From a virus, in the IMG/VR virus record IMGVR_UViG_3300030419_005344, positions 1-64,000 of that record: a stretch of 64,000 nt of DNA; one strand, written 5' to 3'. Each line of letters begins with the position of its first letter. Within the stretch, counting starts at the first letter, position 1. Below the pieces are notes generated by a model, which had not been told where the DNA came from, searched no databases, and saw only the letters and a list, made by a program, of their open reading frames with translations. Position numbers and translations under genes: made by a program. Of this stretch, positions 36,069 to 44,252 are shown in pieces.

Positions 36069-37082
36069 TCAGTTTGTCCTATTATACTTGCTGTTTATGT
36101 AGTGTTTTCCGCCCAATTCTAAGAAGTTCATTCTCTTAGCGGTTATGGTTTGTTGCTGGTCGATTAGTTTTGTCATTTGTTTTGAAGTAAGAGACATATA
36201 GCCACTGACGCTTGATATATCAGTCACGCCGGGGAAAGTGGTAATAGGTCCTGTAGGGCCGACGCCGAGTTTCGGGCTCAAAACAGCGTTCGATAAAAGC
36301 GGTGTAATCATTAGAAGGCCAGCAGATATAGAGTTTAGCAATAAAACATTCTTAGTTAAGGCCTCCAAATAGTGTACCAAGTTTTCACCTTTTGGAATAG
36401 GCTGTAAATAAGAGGGCTTAAACGCAAAGGGATTAATCTTAAGTATCTTGTCTACCTCTTGCTCTAGTCCAGTCGGGCCGTCGCGGTTGCCCGCTATGAG
36501 GTCGATTCCATAAGTAACCCTAATTGGGGCTCCCAATGAGTTTAAGCCGGGTGGGTTCTTACCGGTAACAAGCTTTATTCCTTTTCTCGCCAAAATACGA
36601 ACAGAGTCTGCCTTTACGGCGATTGCTGAATCTTGTATTGAAGAGCCCACTGAACCGTCGGCAATGTCAAAATATTTGTCTATATCAGCGCGTTGAGAGA
36701 TATAAATTCTTGCGGCGTCTCCGGGCTTGTCATTATTCATGGAGCCGAAGTGTTTATCGGCGTACCCAAAATTCTCCTCTTCAGTGATGACGCCGTTTCT
36801 GTTTTTCTTAGCCGGCCTATAGTTTTCACTTGGGGACCAGCCCTGAAGCCCTACTACAATGTCGATTGCTCCGGAACGAGTATGTCCTTTTCCGCCATAG
36901 CCAGAACCAACGCCTGAATTACGGTCTCGGCCCAATATTATTCTAGCGTTATTCTGCCCTTTTATTTCGGTTTCGCTAGCAGCGGTGATGTAATTTGGTA
37001 CAACTTCTCTTAAATTTGAGCCATCAAACCCAGTGTATGCCGGGTCTAGTGAGTCTTCTCTTGCTGATATTTTCTTTGCCAT
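36069..37082 (-). CDS. Baseplate hub-region structural protein
   Basis: A 337-residue protein. The middle contains a regular beta-rich stretch (SAIAVKADSVRILARKGIKL, then VTGKNPPG) of the kind seen in spike or hub proteins, preceded by GHTRSGAIDIVVGLQGW. The C-terminus has a helical segment ending LGGKHYINSKYNRTN. It starts in a TAATG overlap with the M15-containing gene and is followed closely by the 2,501-residue gene, placing it in the hub/spike group. I assign a hub-associated role from context and composition; no T4 counterpart is certain. Confidence 0.65.
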   Translation of the reverse strand: MAKKISAREDSLDPAYTGFDGSNLREVVPNYITAASETEIKGQNNARIILGRDRNSGVGSGYGGKGHTRSGAIDIVVGLQGWSPSENYRPAKKNRNGVITEEENFGYADKHFGSMNNDKPGDAARIYISQRADIDKYFDIADGSVGSSIQDSAIAVKADSVRILARKGIKLVTGKNPPGLNSLGAPIRVTYGIDLIAGNRDGPTGLEQEVDKILKINPFAFKPSYLQPIPKGENLVHYLEALTKNVLLLNSISAGLLMITPLLSNAVLSPKLGVGPTGPITTFPGVTDISSVSGYMSLTSKQMTKLIDQQQTITAKRMNFLELGGKHYINSKYNRTN

Positions 37083-38269
37083 TATTCACCCTGTGTTTCT
37101 GTGCTTTCAGATGTTGTGGAGCTACTAGCTTGTGTTACTTTAACATGAAAGTGATCAGATTCCCTGAGAACAGAAATCTCAATGCCAGCAGCAGTAAGGT
37201 CAGGTAGAGCTAAATTGTTGAGTATTTCATCAATCCCCGTAGTAAAGCGTAAATCAACCGCCTTTGATTCTCCGTCCACAACAACATGACTTGAACCGCC
37301 GCCTCCAGCGTATTTGTTTTTCCAATATTGGGTTGCTTCGGCGACTCCTGCCGAGGTGACCTTTTGTGTTGCCGGATCATAATTGTTTTGAAATATAGTA
37401 TTGAGTTCGGCGGCCATCTCTTTGTCGCTGTACAGACCCGATAGATAAGAAGTGCTTTGGTTGCCTACATTTGGGCTAGCCCAGTTTCCAGCCATAGTGT
37501 TTACTTGAGATTCTGGACTTCTATAGCCGCTAGTTACTGTTGGTTTTGGATAGCCGTTGTTGGATGCTATGTTGCCTATAATTTGTAAAAAGCTCTTTAC
37601 CTCGGCTGTAACGTTAGGATCAACACCACTTTTAGTCTGTATTGTTGGAATGTCCGTAAAGCTATTAGAGCCTGTCTCGGCATCATTTATTAAACTTGGT
37701 CCTATCGGGCCTCCGGAATTGTGGGCTTCTCGTGCGCCGGCGTTTGGCCCAAAACAAGTCTCAATATCTAGCTGCCCGAGCGCTTCAATTCCCGTTACCA
37801 CACCAAAAGTTTTACTCGGGTCGTCAAACCTTATATGCACGATAGAGCCGATTGGGGCTACTGCCATGCCTAACGCATTGTTTGACATCATCGCGGCGTA
37901 GGATGCAGGGTAACAAAAATTACAGATATTTATATACTCTTCTTTGGAGGACGCAGCAAAAGGATTTGGCTTGTCAAGGTCTAATTCTGGTATCATGCAG
38001 CGATAAACCAGTGAGTCACCACTATTTTCTTGTGATATGTTATCAACAACATTACCGTCTGGGGTGAAAACCTGAAGTACAATCCCACGAAACGTATTGA
38101 CGCCCTCAAAAATGTTAGGCGATACTATGTTCCGGAAGGTCCTTCGGTACACAGCCATAGAGTCATCGGTAATGTTGTCCGGGCGGGCGATCGGAGTACC
38201 AGAACGAGGAGTTAGATTAGGATTTAAAGCACCGGGCATTAAATTTCTATATCTTGATATATCAGCCAC
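37082..38269 (-). CDS. Hub-like protein with C-terminal M15-type peptidase domain
   Basis: A 395-residue protein from a GTG start inside a TAGTG overlap, with a GGAGGGG site. Residues about 50-165 look like an OB-fold-type hub domain (FRGIVLQVFTPDG, then IGSIVHIRFDDPSKTFGVVT). The C-terminal part carries the VanY/D-Ala-D-Ala carboxypeptidase signature: SGYRSPESQ (247-255), SSHVVVDGESKAVDLRF (H328, D339) and SDHFHV (H373, H375). These would be zinc ligands of a peptidoglycan peptidase acting when the tail penetrates the wall, a role played by lysozyme in T4 gp5. The H-to-D spacing is longer than usual, so catalysis is likely but unproven. Confidence 0.78.
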   Translation of the reverse strand: MADISRYRNLMPGALNPNLTPRSGTPIARPDNITDDSMAVYRRTFRNIVSPNIFEGVNTFRGIVLQVFTPDGNVVDNISQENSGDSLVYRCMIPELDLDKPNPFAASSKEEYINICNFCYPASYAAMMSNNALGMAVAPIGSIVHIRFDDPSKTFGVVTGIEALGQLDIETCFGPNAGAREAHNSGGPIGPSLINDAETGSNSFTDIPTIQTKSGVDPNVTAEVKSFLQIIGNIASNNGYPKPTVTSGYRSPESQVNTMAGNWASPNVGNQSTSYLSGLYSDKEMAAELNTIFQNNYDPATQKVTSAGVAEATQYWKNKYAGGGGSSHVVVDGESKAVDLRFTTGIDEILNNLALPDLTAAGIEISVLRESDHFHVKVTQASSSTTSESTETQGE

Positions 38270-38556
38270 TACGACCCCTCCTGCTGCAACATATCAAAGA
38301 TATCAGCACGGTCGTCGTCACTCAGACCGGTGTCTCCTAGCTGCTGTTTGTGGATAAGGCCAGATACCTTGACTAGTTGCTCGTTGCTTCTCTGAAGCGT
38401 CTCAACATATTTAGCAGCCACCGAACCGACTTGGGTGTGCCGCTCCTCGTCTTTAGACAAGTAGCGCATCACGTCGTCCAGAAGCTCTCTGGTGACTTCT
38501 CTGTCGTCTTGTATGTTCTTGATGGCTGTCTCAAGGTAATGGTCCAGTTGTTTCAT
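38269..38556 (-). CDS. Small helical phage protein
   Basis: A 95-residue protein. I chose the ATG at 38556 (MKQLDHYLETAIKNI) because it overlaps the sigma stop as ATGA; a longer frame upstream lies inside the sigma gene. It is nearly all predicted helix, charged, with possible coiled-coil segments (VAAKYVETLQRSNEQLVKVS). It ends in a GTG overlap with the hub gene. A terminase small subunit or assembly factor would fit the size, but nothing in the sequence identifies it. Confidence 0.65.
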   Translation of the reverse strand: MKQLDHYLETAIKNIQDDREVTRELLDDVMRYLSKDEERHTQVGSVAAKYVETLQRSNEQLVKVSGLIHKQQLGDTGLSDDDRADIFDMLQQEGS

Positions 38557-39257
38557 AACTCGCCCTTGTCCCACTTCTTCCTAAACACCGCATATTTAAC
38601 TCGCATTTTGTTTAGGTTGTTTACCACCTGCTTTGTGTTCAAGCCGGTTATCTCTCTCATGTATAAATAAATAGCTTTCTTATTAAAAATTTCTATATCT
38701 TCGGCACTTTCAAAGAGAATCCGGACGGCATTTAATACCTTCTCCTCATTCTCTTTCATTTTTTCATGCTCCCAAGTATCAATCTCGTTCTTGAGAAAAT
38801 TAAAAAACTCTTCGTGCTCTCGCTGTCTGGGGTAGGGATTGGCAGTTGATAAATACTTAAGCTCAAGTTCCTTTGGTAGTTGTTCAACAATTTCAAGCTC
38901 TGTTCTACGCTTCTTGTTTTGCTTCTTGGTCTGGGCGATAAACCAGTTCTTTGTAATGACCGAAAAGTAAGAAAAGGCCTTTGCTTTCTCTGGATTGTAC
39001 TTGGGCAAAATTGTCACGAGCCAAACCTTACACTCCTCTTGTAGAGACGATATGTTTGGAAGAGTGGTAAACTTATAGGTATAAACTATCTTGTCTACCA
39101 TCTCGCTAAATACAGGACCTATAAATTCATTGTATAGATAAGACCTTTCCCGGATATCTTCCGAGGCAACATACTTAATTATAGCGTTCTCGTGCTCTTT
39201 GGTAAAATACTGCTTACCCTTTCTTCTACGTCTCTTAGGCTTCGGCATCGGCATCAT
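38553..39257 (-). CDS. 55: Late sigma factor, gp55-like
   Basis: A 234-residue protein with a sigma70 region 2-like core: LPKYNPEKAKAFSYFSVITK followed by NWFIAQTKKQNKKRRTELE, the part that contacts the -10 element and RNA polymerase. The N-terminus is very basic (PKPKRRRRKGK). It lacks the long regions of host sigma factors, as does T4 gp55, which directs late transcription with the sliding clamp. The ATG at 39257 has a GAGGAGGT ribosome site. It sits just upstream of the virion genes it would activate. The recurring ACTATTTATT element is a candidate target. Confidence 0.85.
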   Translation of the reverse strand: MMPMPKPKRRRRKGKQYFTKEHENAIIKYVASEDIRERSYLYNEFIGPVFSEMVDKIVYTYKFTTLPNISSLQEECKVWLVTILPKYNPEKAKAFSYFSVITKNWFIAQTKKQNKKRRTELEIVEQLPKELELKYLSTANPYPRQREHEEFFNFLKNEIDTWEHEKMKENEEKVLNAVRILFESAEDIEIFNKKAIYLYMREITGLNTKQVVNNLNKMRVKYAVFRKKWDKGEL

Positions 39258-39570
39258 CAGGCACCTCCTCGGTTAAATCGGCCTCTGCTTCTTCATCAAA
39301 CAGGCCGTATATTTCCACGAAGTCCTCAAGCGTATCAGTGAGAGCTGTGGAGTGTTGCATCAAAGACCCCAAAGTAGCGTCACCATAAAACACCTCTAAT
39401 TCATGCACCCCCTTAAGGTGCTCATCAAAAGAAATAATCTCCTCTGTAAGAACCTTTATGTTTTGAGAAACATCATAAAGTTCCAAAACAACCTTCCTAC
39501 AATACCAAATCAAGAAAGCATTAAGGCCAACAGATAAAGCAAACAGCATTATAGCAATCCAATCAGTCAT
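39235..39570 (-). CDS. One-TM acidic protein of unknown function
   Basis: A 111-residue protein with an N-terminal membrane helix (DWIAIMLFALSVGLNAFLIW, about residues 3-22) followed by a helical, possibly coiled-coil region and a very acidic C-terminus (EEAEADLTEEVPDDADAEA). The charge pattern suggests the C-terminus stays in the cytoplasm. It overlaps both neighbours, including 23 bases of the sigma gene, so it is part of the same transcript. Function unknown. Confidence 0.65.
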   Translation of the reverse strand: MTDWIAIMLFALSVGLNAFLIWYCRKVVLELYDVSQNIKVLTEEIISFDEHLKGVHELEVFYGDATLGSLMQHSTALTDTLEDFVEIYGLFDEEAEADLTEEVPDDADAEA

Positions 39571-39817
39571 TCTTTAGCCCCTTTGACATGTCTTGTTTAG
39601 CCTCTCGAATTTCTTTCTTAGCATCCTCAATAAACTCTTTCACCACTTCACCTGCTTTCTGCTTGTTTGGTTTTGCAGAAACACGAAAAGGCAAAGAGGG
39701 TATTCTTTTTAAAGAACCCTCTTCGCCACATTCGCAATCAGTTAATTTGTCAGAAATTGAGTGAGATACTTCGAAAGATTTGCCACAGACATCGCATCTA
39801 TAAGTATAACGTGGCAA
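39563..39817 (-). CDS. FmdB-type zinc-ribbon protein
   Basis: An 84-residue protein. The longer frame starts upstream, but I chose the TTG at 39817. It gives MPRYTYRCDVCGKSFEVSHS, the usual start of this family, with a GGAGG ribosome site six bases upstream and the previous stop two bases away. The zinc ribbon has CDVCGK and, about 20 residues on, CECGEEG. The rest is Lys/Glu-rich and probably helical. FmdB-like ribbons are putative regulators in bacteria. Here it lies just upstream of the late sigma gene, so a role in late transcription is possible but inferred only from position. Confidence 0.75.
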   Translation of the reverse strand: MPRYTYRCDVCGKSFEVSHSISDKLTDCECGEEGSLKRIPSLPFRVSAKPNKQKAGEVVKEFIEDAKKEIREAKQDMSKGLKND

Positions 39818-39818
39818 G

Positions 39819-40019
39819 TCATTCCTCCCCAGAATCCTCAAAATCTTCTCTCATTTTTACAAGAGGTGCATTCATGACCACCAAACCGTGCTCCGAGAGC
39901 CGGAACTTAAAACCCTTAAGCACAGGAACAATGTCTGATTGTTCCAGTAACGACTTTTGCAGCGCCATCATTAGGGCGCCTAGGGCTTGGTCACTTAAGT
40001 GCATATCTTTACTACTCAT
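39819..40019 (-). CDS. Small conserved-looking phage protein
   Basis: A 66-residue protein with an N-terminal helical half (LSDQALGALMMALQKSLLEQ) and a C-terminal strand-like segment (GLVVMNAPLVK), ending in acidic residues. An AAGGAG site lies before the ATG. The stop of the sugar dehydrogenase gene overlaps its start by eight bases, so this gene physically links the glycan island to the phage late genes. Function unknown. Confidence 0.65.
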   Translation of the reverse strand: MSSKDMHLSDQALGALMMALQKSLLEQSDIVPVLKGFKFRLSEHGLVVMNAPLVKMREDFEDSGEE

Positions 40020-40854
40020 TTTTATCTCCTTTTGTTACGGCTCCTTCTATTTTGAGCCAGTCTTTTTCTTCTCTAACTTCTAAGTTTTTTTGCCACGCTG
40101 CCTGTAGCATTGTTGGCTTTATGTTGTTTGTATGGCAGTAATACATTAACGCATTTAAGTCTTTTGCAAAACATTTTCCACCAAAGCCATGATACCCATC
40201 AGGGCCCGGGACTTTAAGATGGCTTCGGCCTATTCTGCTATCTAATAAAGCCAAAGCTGTAACAGTGTCATAATCTGCCCCGATAGCGTTGCAAATTTGC
40301 TTCATTTCGTTAGCAAAAGACACCTTAGTGGCTAGAAAGGTGTTAATGTAATACTTAACTATTTCGGCTGTTTCCCAATCTGTTGTTTCATATTGCTTAT
40401 CAGGTAACATCCAGCGCATCATGTCAACGCACTTTTGTGTATCGTTTTCTTGCCCACCAAATATCACGCGATTACACAACCTAAAGTCTTCTACCGAATT
40501 TGCCTCGGTTAAGAACTCTGGGCTGAACACTATCCTCATCTCTGGGTGTCGTTCGTTAATCACCCTACACGTCCCGGGCACGACGGTTGATTTTAAAATT
40601 ACCAAATTATTATTGTAACTTTGGTTAATTTTGTCCATAACATCAAAAACAATAGACAAATCAGGGTGACCATCCAAGTGCATAGGGGTGGGTACAGCGA
40701 CAAAAACATATTCACACTGTTCAGTGATATCCGAGATAGCTTTACAGTCTGTGAGTTCAGGGTTAGTGTCATACCGTAGTGTTTTGTAAGTAAATCTTAT
40801 ATTTTGATATATGGCGTTTCCTACAAAACCATTTCCAATTATGCCTACTTTCAT
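40012..40854 (-). CDS. UDP-glucose/GDP-mannose dehydrogenase family, short form
   Basis: A 280-residue oxidoreductase. It has the NAD-binding GNGFVG (7-12), the central helical domain with SPEFLTEANSVEDF (E117), K177 in FLATKVSF, and the catalytic cysteine in GFGGKCFAKD (C228). These are the residues that oxidise a sugar 6-OH to a uronic acid in two steps. Family members are usually 390-450 residues. This one stops right after the central domain and lacks the C-terminal sugar-nucleotide-binding domain, so activity or substrate may differ. The downstream overlap shows co-transcription with phage genes. Likely product: a UDP- or GDP-uronic acid (inference). Confidence 0.82.
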   Translation of the reverse strand: MKVGIIGNGFVGNAIYQNIRFTYKTLRYDTNPELTDCKAISDITEQCEYVFVAVPTPMHLDGHPDLSIVFDVMDKINQSYNNNLVILKSTVVPGTCRVINERHPEMRIVFSPEFLTEANSVEDFRLCNRVIFGGQENDTQKCVDMMRWMLPDKQYETTDWETAEIVKYYINTFLATKVSFANEMKQICNAIGADYDTVTALALLDSRIGRSHLKVPGPDGYHGFGGKCFAKDLNALMYYCHTNNIKPTMLQAAWQKNLEVREEKDWLKIEGAVTKGDKNE

Positions 40855-41669
40855 TTAAAACACCTAGTTAATCCTTCTAAAATTCCAATCTTAGCAGTCC
40901 AGCCTAGCTTACGAAGCTTACTGGTGTCGGCCTCTGTGTGTCGTACATCTCCGGGCCGGACGGGTGCATGGTCCCAAGACACTTTTAGATTTTCATTAAC
41001 AAATTCTTTAATATTGTTTAGAGATACAACATCTCCGGAGCCCACATCGTATACGGCGCCGTTAAAATTTTTGTTGTGTGATGCGCAAAACAAGTTTGCT
41101 GACACCACATCATCAACATGAATATAGTCTCTTGTTTGTTCGCCGTCGCCGTCGATGCGAAGTGGCCTATCTTGTCGGATCATTTCCATCCAAGCAGATA
41201 TAACTGTTGAGTACGCCCCTCCAAAAGGCTGGTCTTCCGAGTAAACATTAAAATATCTTAAACAAACTGTGTCCAAGCCGTACAACTGGGAATACAATTT
41301 ACATTCCATCTCACTCATGAGTTTATGGAGGCCGTAAGGTGAGGTAGGTCCTTGGCCGTCACCAGTTGTTGCGGCCGATGATGAAAACACGAACTTTTTG
41401 ACACCGTGCGAGCGACACCAATTAAGCAAAACAGAGGTAGCATAAACATTGTGTTTTAGAGTATAGCATGGGTTTTCAACGGAATATTCAACTCTTGGAA
41501 GTGCAGCCAAATGAAACACCGTGTCTACCTCGATGTCATCAGGTAAGCAATCAATTACATCTTGACCATCTTTAAGGTCAATGCCTAATTTTGGTCCTAC
41601 AAGAGATTCAAATAAGTGTGACCCAATAAAACCTTTGTGTCCTGTGACAAGATACTTATACTTTTTCAT
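40851..41669 (-). CDS. NAD-dependent sugar-nucleotide epimerase/dehydratase
   Basis: A 272-residue extended SDR. The Rossmann motif is [12 protein letters not shown], the serine motif [11 protein letters not shown], the Tyr/Lys pair [11 protein letters not shown], and the substrate motif [20 protein letters not shown] with [11 protein letters not shown]. This fits a UDP-sugar 4-epimerase or uronate-modifying enzyme. Lying next to the sugar dehydrogenase, it could act on the uronic acid product, but the exact substrate cannot be read. An AAGGTG site precedes the ATG. GC content matches the phage core rather than the AT-rich island upstream. Confidence 0.82.
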   Translation of the reverse strand: MKKYKYLVTGHKGFIGSHLFESLVGPKLGIDLKDGQDVIDCLPDDIEVDTVFHLAALPRVEYSVENPCYTLKHNVYATSVLLNWCRSHGVKKFVFSSSAATTGDGQGPTSPYGLHKLMSEMECKLYSQLYGLDTVCLRYFNVYSEDQPFGGAYSTVISAWMEMIRQDRPLRIDGDGEQTRDYIHVDDVVSANLFCASHNKNFNGAVYDVGSGDVVSLNNIKEFVNENLKVSWDHAPVRPGDVRHTEADTSKLRKLGWTAKIGILEGLTRCFK

Positions 41670-42630
41670 TCTGCACCTTTTTTAAGTCTGCCTCGTACAT
41701 CATTCCTGCAAGCTCTTTAAATCTTACCTTTGGAGTCCACCCTAGCTTGCCTTGGGCCTTCCTTGCGTCTCCTAACAACAACGGCACCTCGTGGGGCCTA
41801 AACAGCCGCTCGTCTTGCTCAACATACTCGCCTATATCAAGCTCTGCGCATTCGAACACAACCTCTAAAAACTCTCTCACTGTGTGTGTCTCGCCAGTAG
41901 CGATAACATAATCATCAGGCTTAGGCTGTTGAAGCATAAGCCACATCATTTCAACGTAATCACCGGCAAATCCCCAATCGCGTTTGGCATCTAGGTTGCC
42001 AAGATAAAGTTTATCTTGCAGCCCAAGTTTAATCCGGGCAGCGGCCATGGTAATCTTGCGTGTAACAAAAGTCTCGCCCCTACGAGGGGACTCGTGGTTG
42101 AATAAGATTCCACACGATGCGTGCAACCCGTATGACTCTCTGTAGTTCCTTACAAGGTGATGCGCGTACACTTTGGCGCAAGCGTATGGTGAAGCCGGCT
42201 GAAGTGCTGTGGACTCGTCCTGCGGGCTCTCAGGGTTATCTCCAAACATCTCTGATGATGAGGCCTGATAAAAGCGTGCGTTTGGAACGATATGTCGCAT
42301 TGCTTCTAAAAGTCGCAGTGTACCCATCACAATTGTGTCTGTTGTACTCTCTGGGACCTCAAAGGAAACGCGAACGTGTGATTGTGCGGCAAGATTATAT
42401 ATTTCGTCGGGCTTGTACTCGTTTAACAATCTCCACATACATCCAGTATCATTCAGTTCAAAATACCGCATGCTAAAATTTGGATGGTCAAAAATGTGAT
42501 CTAACCGTTCTGTACAGATGGTGGATGTTCTTCGCTTAAGTCCAACAACCTTGTAGCCCTTGTCTAGCAGTAACTCTGCTAAATAAGAACCATCTTGTCC
42601 TGTTACACCAGTTATCATTGCCGTTTTCAA
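41656..42630 (-). CDS. gmd: GDP-mannose 4,6-dehydratase
   Basis: A 324-residue protein from a TTG start at 42630. The TTG sits in a TTGA overlap with the fcl stop and has GAGG six bases upstream, and it gives the usual N-terminus with [14 protein letters not shown]. Family signatures are clear: [71 protein letters not shown] and [18 protein letters not shown]. It converts GDP-mannose to GDP-4-keto-6-deoxymannose, the substrate of the GDP-fucose synthase encoded just upstream. Confident assignment. Confidence 0.95.
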   Translation of the reverse strand: MKTAMITGVTGQDGSYLAELLLDKGYKVVGLKRRTSTICTERLDHIFDHPNFSMRYFELNDTGCMWRLLNEYKPDEIYNLAAQSHVRVSFEVPESTTDTIVMGTLRLLEAMRHIVPNARFYQASSSEMFGDNPESPQDESTALQPASPYACAKVYAHHLVRNYRESYGLHASCGILFNHESPRRGETFVTRKITMAAARIKLGLQDKLYLGNLDAKRDWGFAGDYVEMMWLMLQQPKPDDYVIATGETHTVREFLEVVFECAELDIGEYVEQDERLFRPHEVPLLLGDARKAQGKLGWTPKVRFKELAGMMYEADLKKVQNEKV

Positions 42631-43535
42631 GAGACACCTCTTATGTCCGGATACTTTAACATAACCCATTTACAAGTTTTAGTCAAGCCTTTTTCTAAAG
42701 AAGTATACCATTTTTTATCCCAACCCAAATCTAAAAGCTTCTGGTTAGAGCTTGGCTTTCTGTGTTGCCCGGACGGCATTTGTGTATTCCATCGTATTTC
42801 TCCGTCATATTTCATAATAGAACAGATCATCTCTACAACTTCTTTAATAGAATATTCCTCGGTGTTTCCAATATTAATTGGTTCTGGCTCATCATAACTT
42901 TCTAATAGAAACATTAGTATTTTGACAATATCTTCAGAATATGTAAACTCTCTTAACGGAGAGCCGTCGCCCCAGCACTCCACAAAAGGTTTGTTGTTTA
43001 GCTTTGCTTCCCATACTTTTCTTATAATCGCTGGTATGACATGGCTGTTTTCTAAATCGAAGTTGTCGTTTTCTCCGTAAAGATTGTTTGGTATAGCTGT
43101 GATAAAGTTGCACCCATATTGTTGCCTGTACGCACGGGACATAACGTCAACCATCCTCTTAGAATAAGCATAACCAAAATTAGATGAATGAGGAGGCCCA
43201 AGATGTAATTGATCTTCGGTTAAAGGATATGTGACATACGGAGAGTCTGGATATACGCACGTTGACAGAAGAGAAACAACTTTTTTAGCGCTTGAAGAAT
43301 AAGCTTGGTGCAATAGTTTTTGATTAATAGTAGAATTGATGGTATAGAATTGACACACTTCGTCTGTATTAGCTTTAACACCTCCAACTTTAGCAGCCAG
43401 ATGAACAATATTTTTTCCTTGCATATCATAAAAATTATTATGAAATTCTTCTCTTGTAGGATAATCAGCATCAGGTATTAATGTTTTAAAAGCTGAACCA
43501 ACCATTCCTGTCCCACCAGTGACTAATAAACCCAT
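42627..43535 (-). CDS. fcl: GDP-L-fucose synthase
   Basis: A 302-residue extended SDR. Motifs: [53 protein letters not shown] (Tyr and Lys of the active site), [25 protein letters not shown] and [19 protein letters not shown]. It epimerises and reduces the gmd product to GDP-L-fucose (or a close 6-deoxyhexose). It is coupled to gmd through a TTGA overlap. From this gene upward the DNA is visibly more AT-rich. A TTGACT/TATGTT promoter-like pair lies near its 3' end, upstream of gmd. Confidence 0.92.
   Translation of the reverse strand: MGLLVTGGTGMVGSAFKTLIPDADYPTREEFHNNFYDMQGKNIVHLAAKVGGVKANTDEVCQFYTINSTINQKLLHQAYSSSAKKVVSLLSTCVYPDSPYVTYPLTEDQLHLGPPHSSNFGYAYSKRMVDVMSRAYRQQYGCNFITAIPNNLYGENDNFDLENSHVIPAIIRKVWEAKLNNKPFVECWGDGSPLREFTYSEDIVKILMFLLESYDEPEPINIGNTEEYSIKEVVEMICSIMKYDGEIRWNTQMPSGQHRKPSSNQKLLDLGWDKKWYTSLEKGLTKTCKWVMLKYPDIRGVS
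42658..42686 (-). promoter_or_regulatory. Possible sigma70-type promoter before gmd
   Basis: Minus-strand TTGACT (42686-42681) and TATGTT (42663-42658) are separated by 17 bases, near the end of the fcl coding sequence and about 28 bases before the gmd TTG start. One mismatch in the -35 and two in the -10. Coding sequence could produce this by chance. Confidence 0.35.
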
Positions 43536-43536
43536 A

Positions 43537-44250
43537 TTACCATGAGTGGCTTCGAACCACTATCCTTTCATTGCCGGGTTGTACATTTCCACCCTTGTGA
43601 ATCACATCAGAATCAAATATTATTAGAGTGCCTGCTGGACCTGTAATTGGCACTAGCTCGTACTCAATCTCAGGATAATGATTCTGGGGTTCATCCCAAA
43701 AATCACAACGGCCGGCATCTCCATAAAAACGACCGAATCTCCACTTTGTAATATTATTAGGGTTTGGTTCCATAGATCTTAATCTCTTTGTCATGTGGTG
43801 AGATCCCGGTGAGACCGTAAGAGGCCCACACTGTTCACACACGTCCGTGACGTTTAAGAAAAATTTAAATCTCTGCAACCTATCAAAATGAGCCCATCCT
43901 TGCGGGCCTACCCCTTGATCACTTATATAATCATATGTAGAAAAAATATCTCTTTGAAATCCGACATTTAATTGTTGGTACCCTGTGGCAACCTCATACA
44001 TCCACTCAGAGTTTCTAAAAAATGATGTTACTGTAGGTGTCTCAGTCAAATCCCAACTGCTTGGATTGTCACTCCGGATAGCTTTGCCGAATGAATAATT
44101 TGCCTCTCTTTTTTCAAAGATAGACAAAAGTTCTGATTTTATTAGGGACACATCTTTAGTATAACCTGCTATCCTAGCTACACCATATTTGTTTAGTGTC
44201 TGGACCACTTCGTGTGGATGAGCCTGTGTATTTAGATCAAATCTTTCCAA
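43537..44250 (-). CDS. Phytanoyl-CoA dioxygenase-like Fe(II)/2-oxoglutarate oxygenase
   Basis: A 237-residue protein from a TTG start with AGGAG seven bases upstream. The metal triad is visible: HFD in GWAHFDRLQRFKFFLNV, and the distal histidine in IFDSDVIHKGGNVQPGNERI, with R for 2-oxoglutarate nearby. PhyH-family enzymes hydroxylate small molecules, including sugars or lipids. In this cluster it may hydroxylate a sugar nucleotide or a glycan substituent. The substrate is not determinable. It lies two bases from fcl. Confidence 0.8.
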   Translation of the reverse strand: MERFDLNTQAHPHEVVQTLNKYGVARIAGYTKDVSLIKSELLSIFEKREANYSFGKAIRSDNPSSWDLTETPTVTSFFRNSEWMYEVATGYQQLNVGFQRDIFSTYDYISDQGVGPQGWAHFDRLQRFKFFLNVTDVCEQCGPLTVSPGSHHMTKRLRSMEPNPNNITKWRFGRFYGDAGRCDFWDEPQNHYPEIEYELVPITGPAGTLIIFDSDVIHKGGNVQPGNERIVVRSHSW

Positions 44251-44252
44251 TT

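Noticed and set aside
37927-37934. Exact T4 late-promoter box TATAAATA on the minus strand
   Set aside because: It lies in the middle of the M15-containing gene, about 850 bases from the next start, and only one copy was seen. Chance is likely in AT-containing coding DNA.
38663-38676. Near copy of the AATAAATAGT element inside the sigma gene
   Set aside because: Has a mismatch and encodes ordinary codons (Ala-Ile-Tyr-Leu-Tyr), more than 100 bases from the next start. Not counted with the gene-proximal copies.
40012-42630. Idea that the whole 24 kb island is a contig chimera with a bacterial genome
   Set aside because: The junction genes overlap by a few bases in the phage style, and UDP-sugar and gmd genes share phage-like GC. 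A break further up near 42.7 kb cannot be fully excluded without read data.
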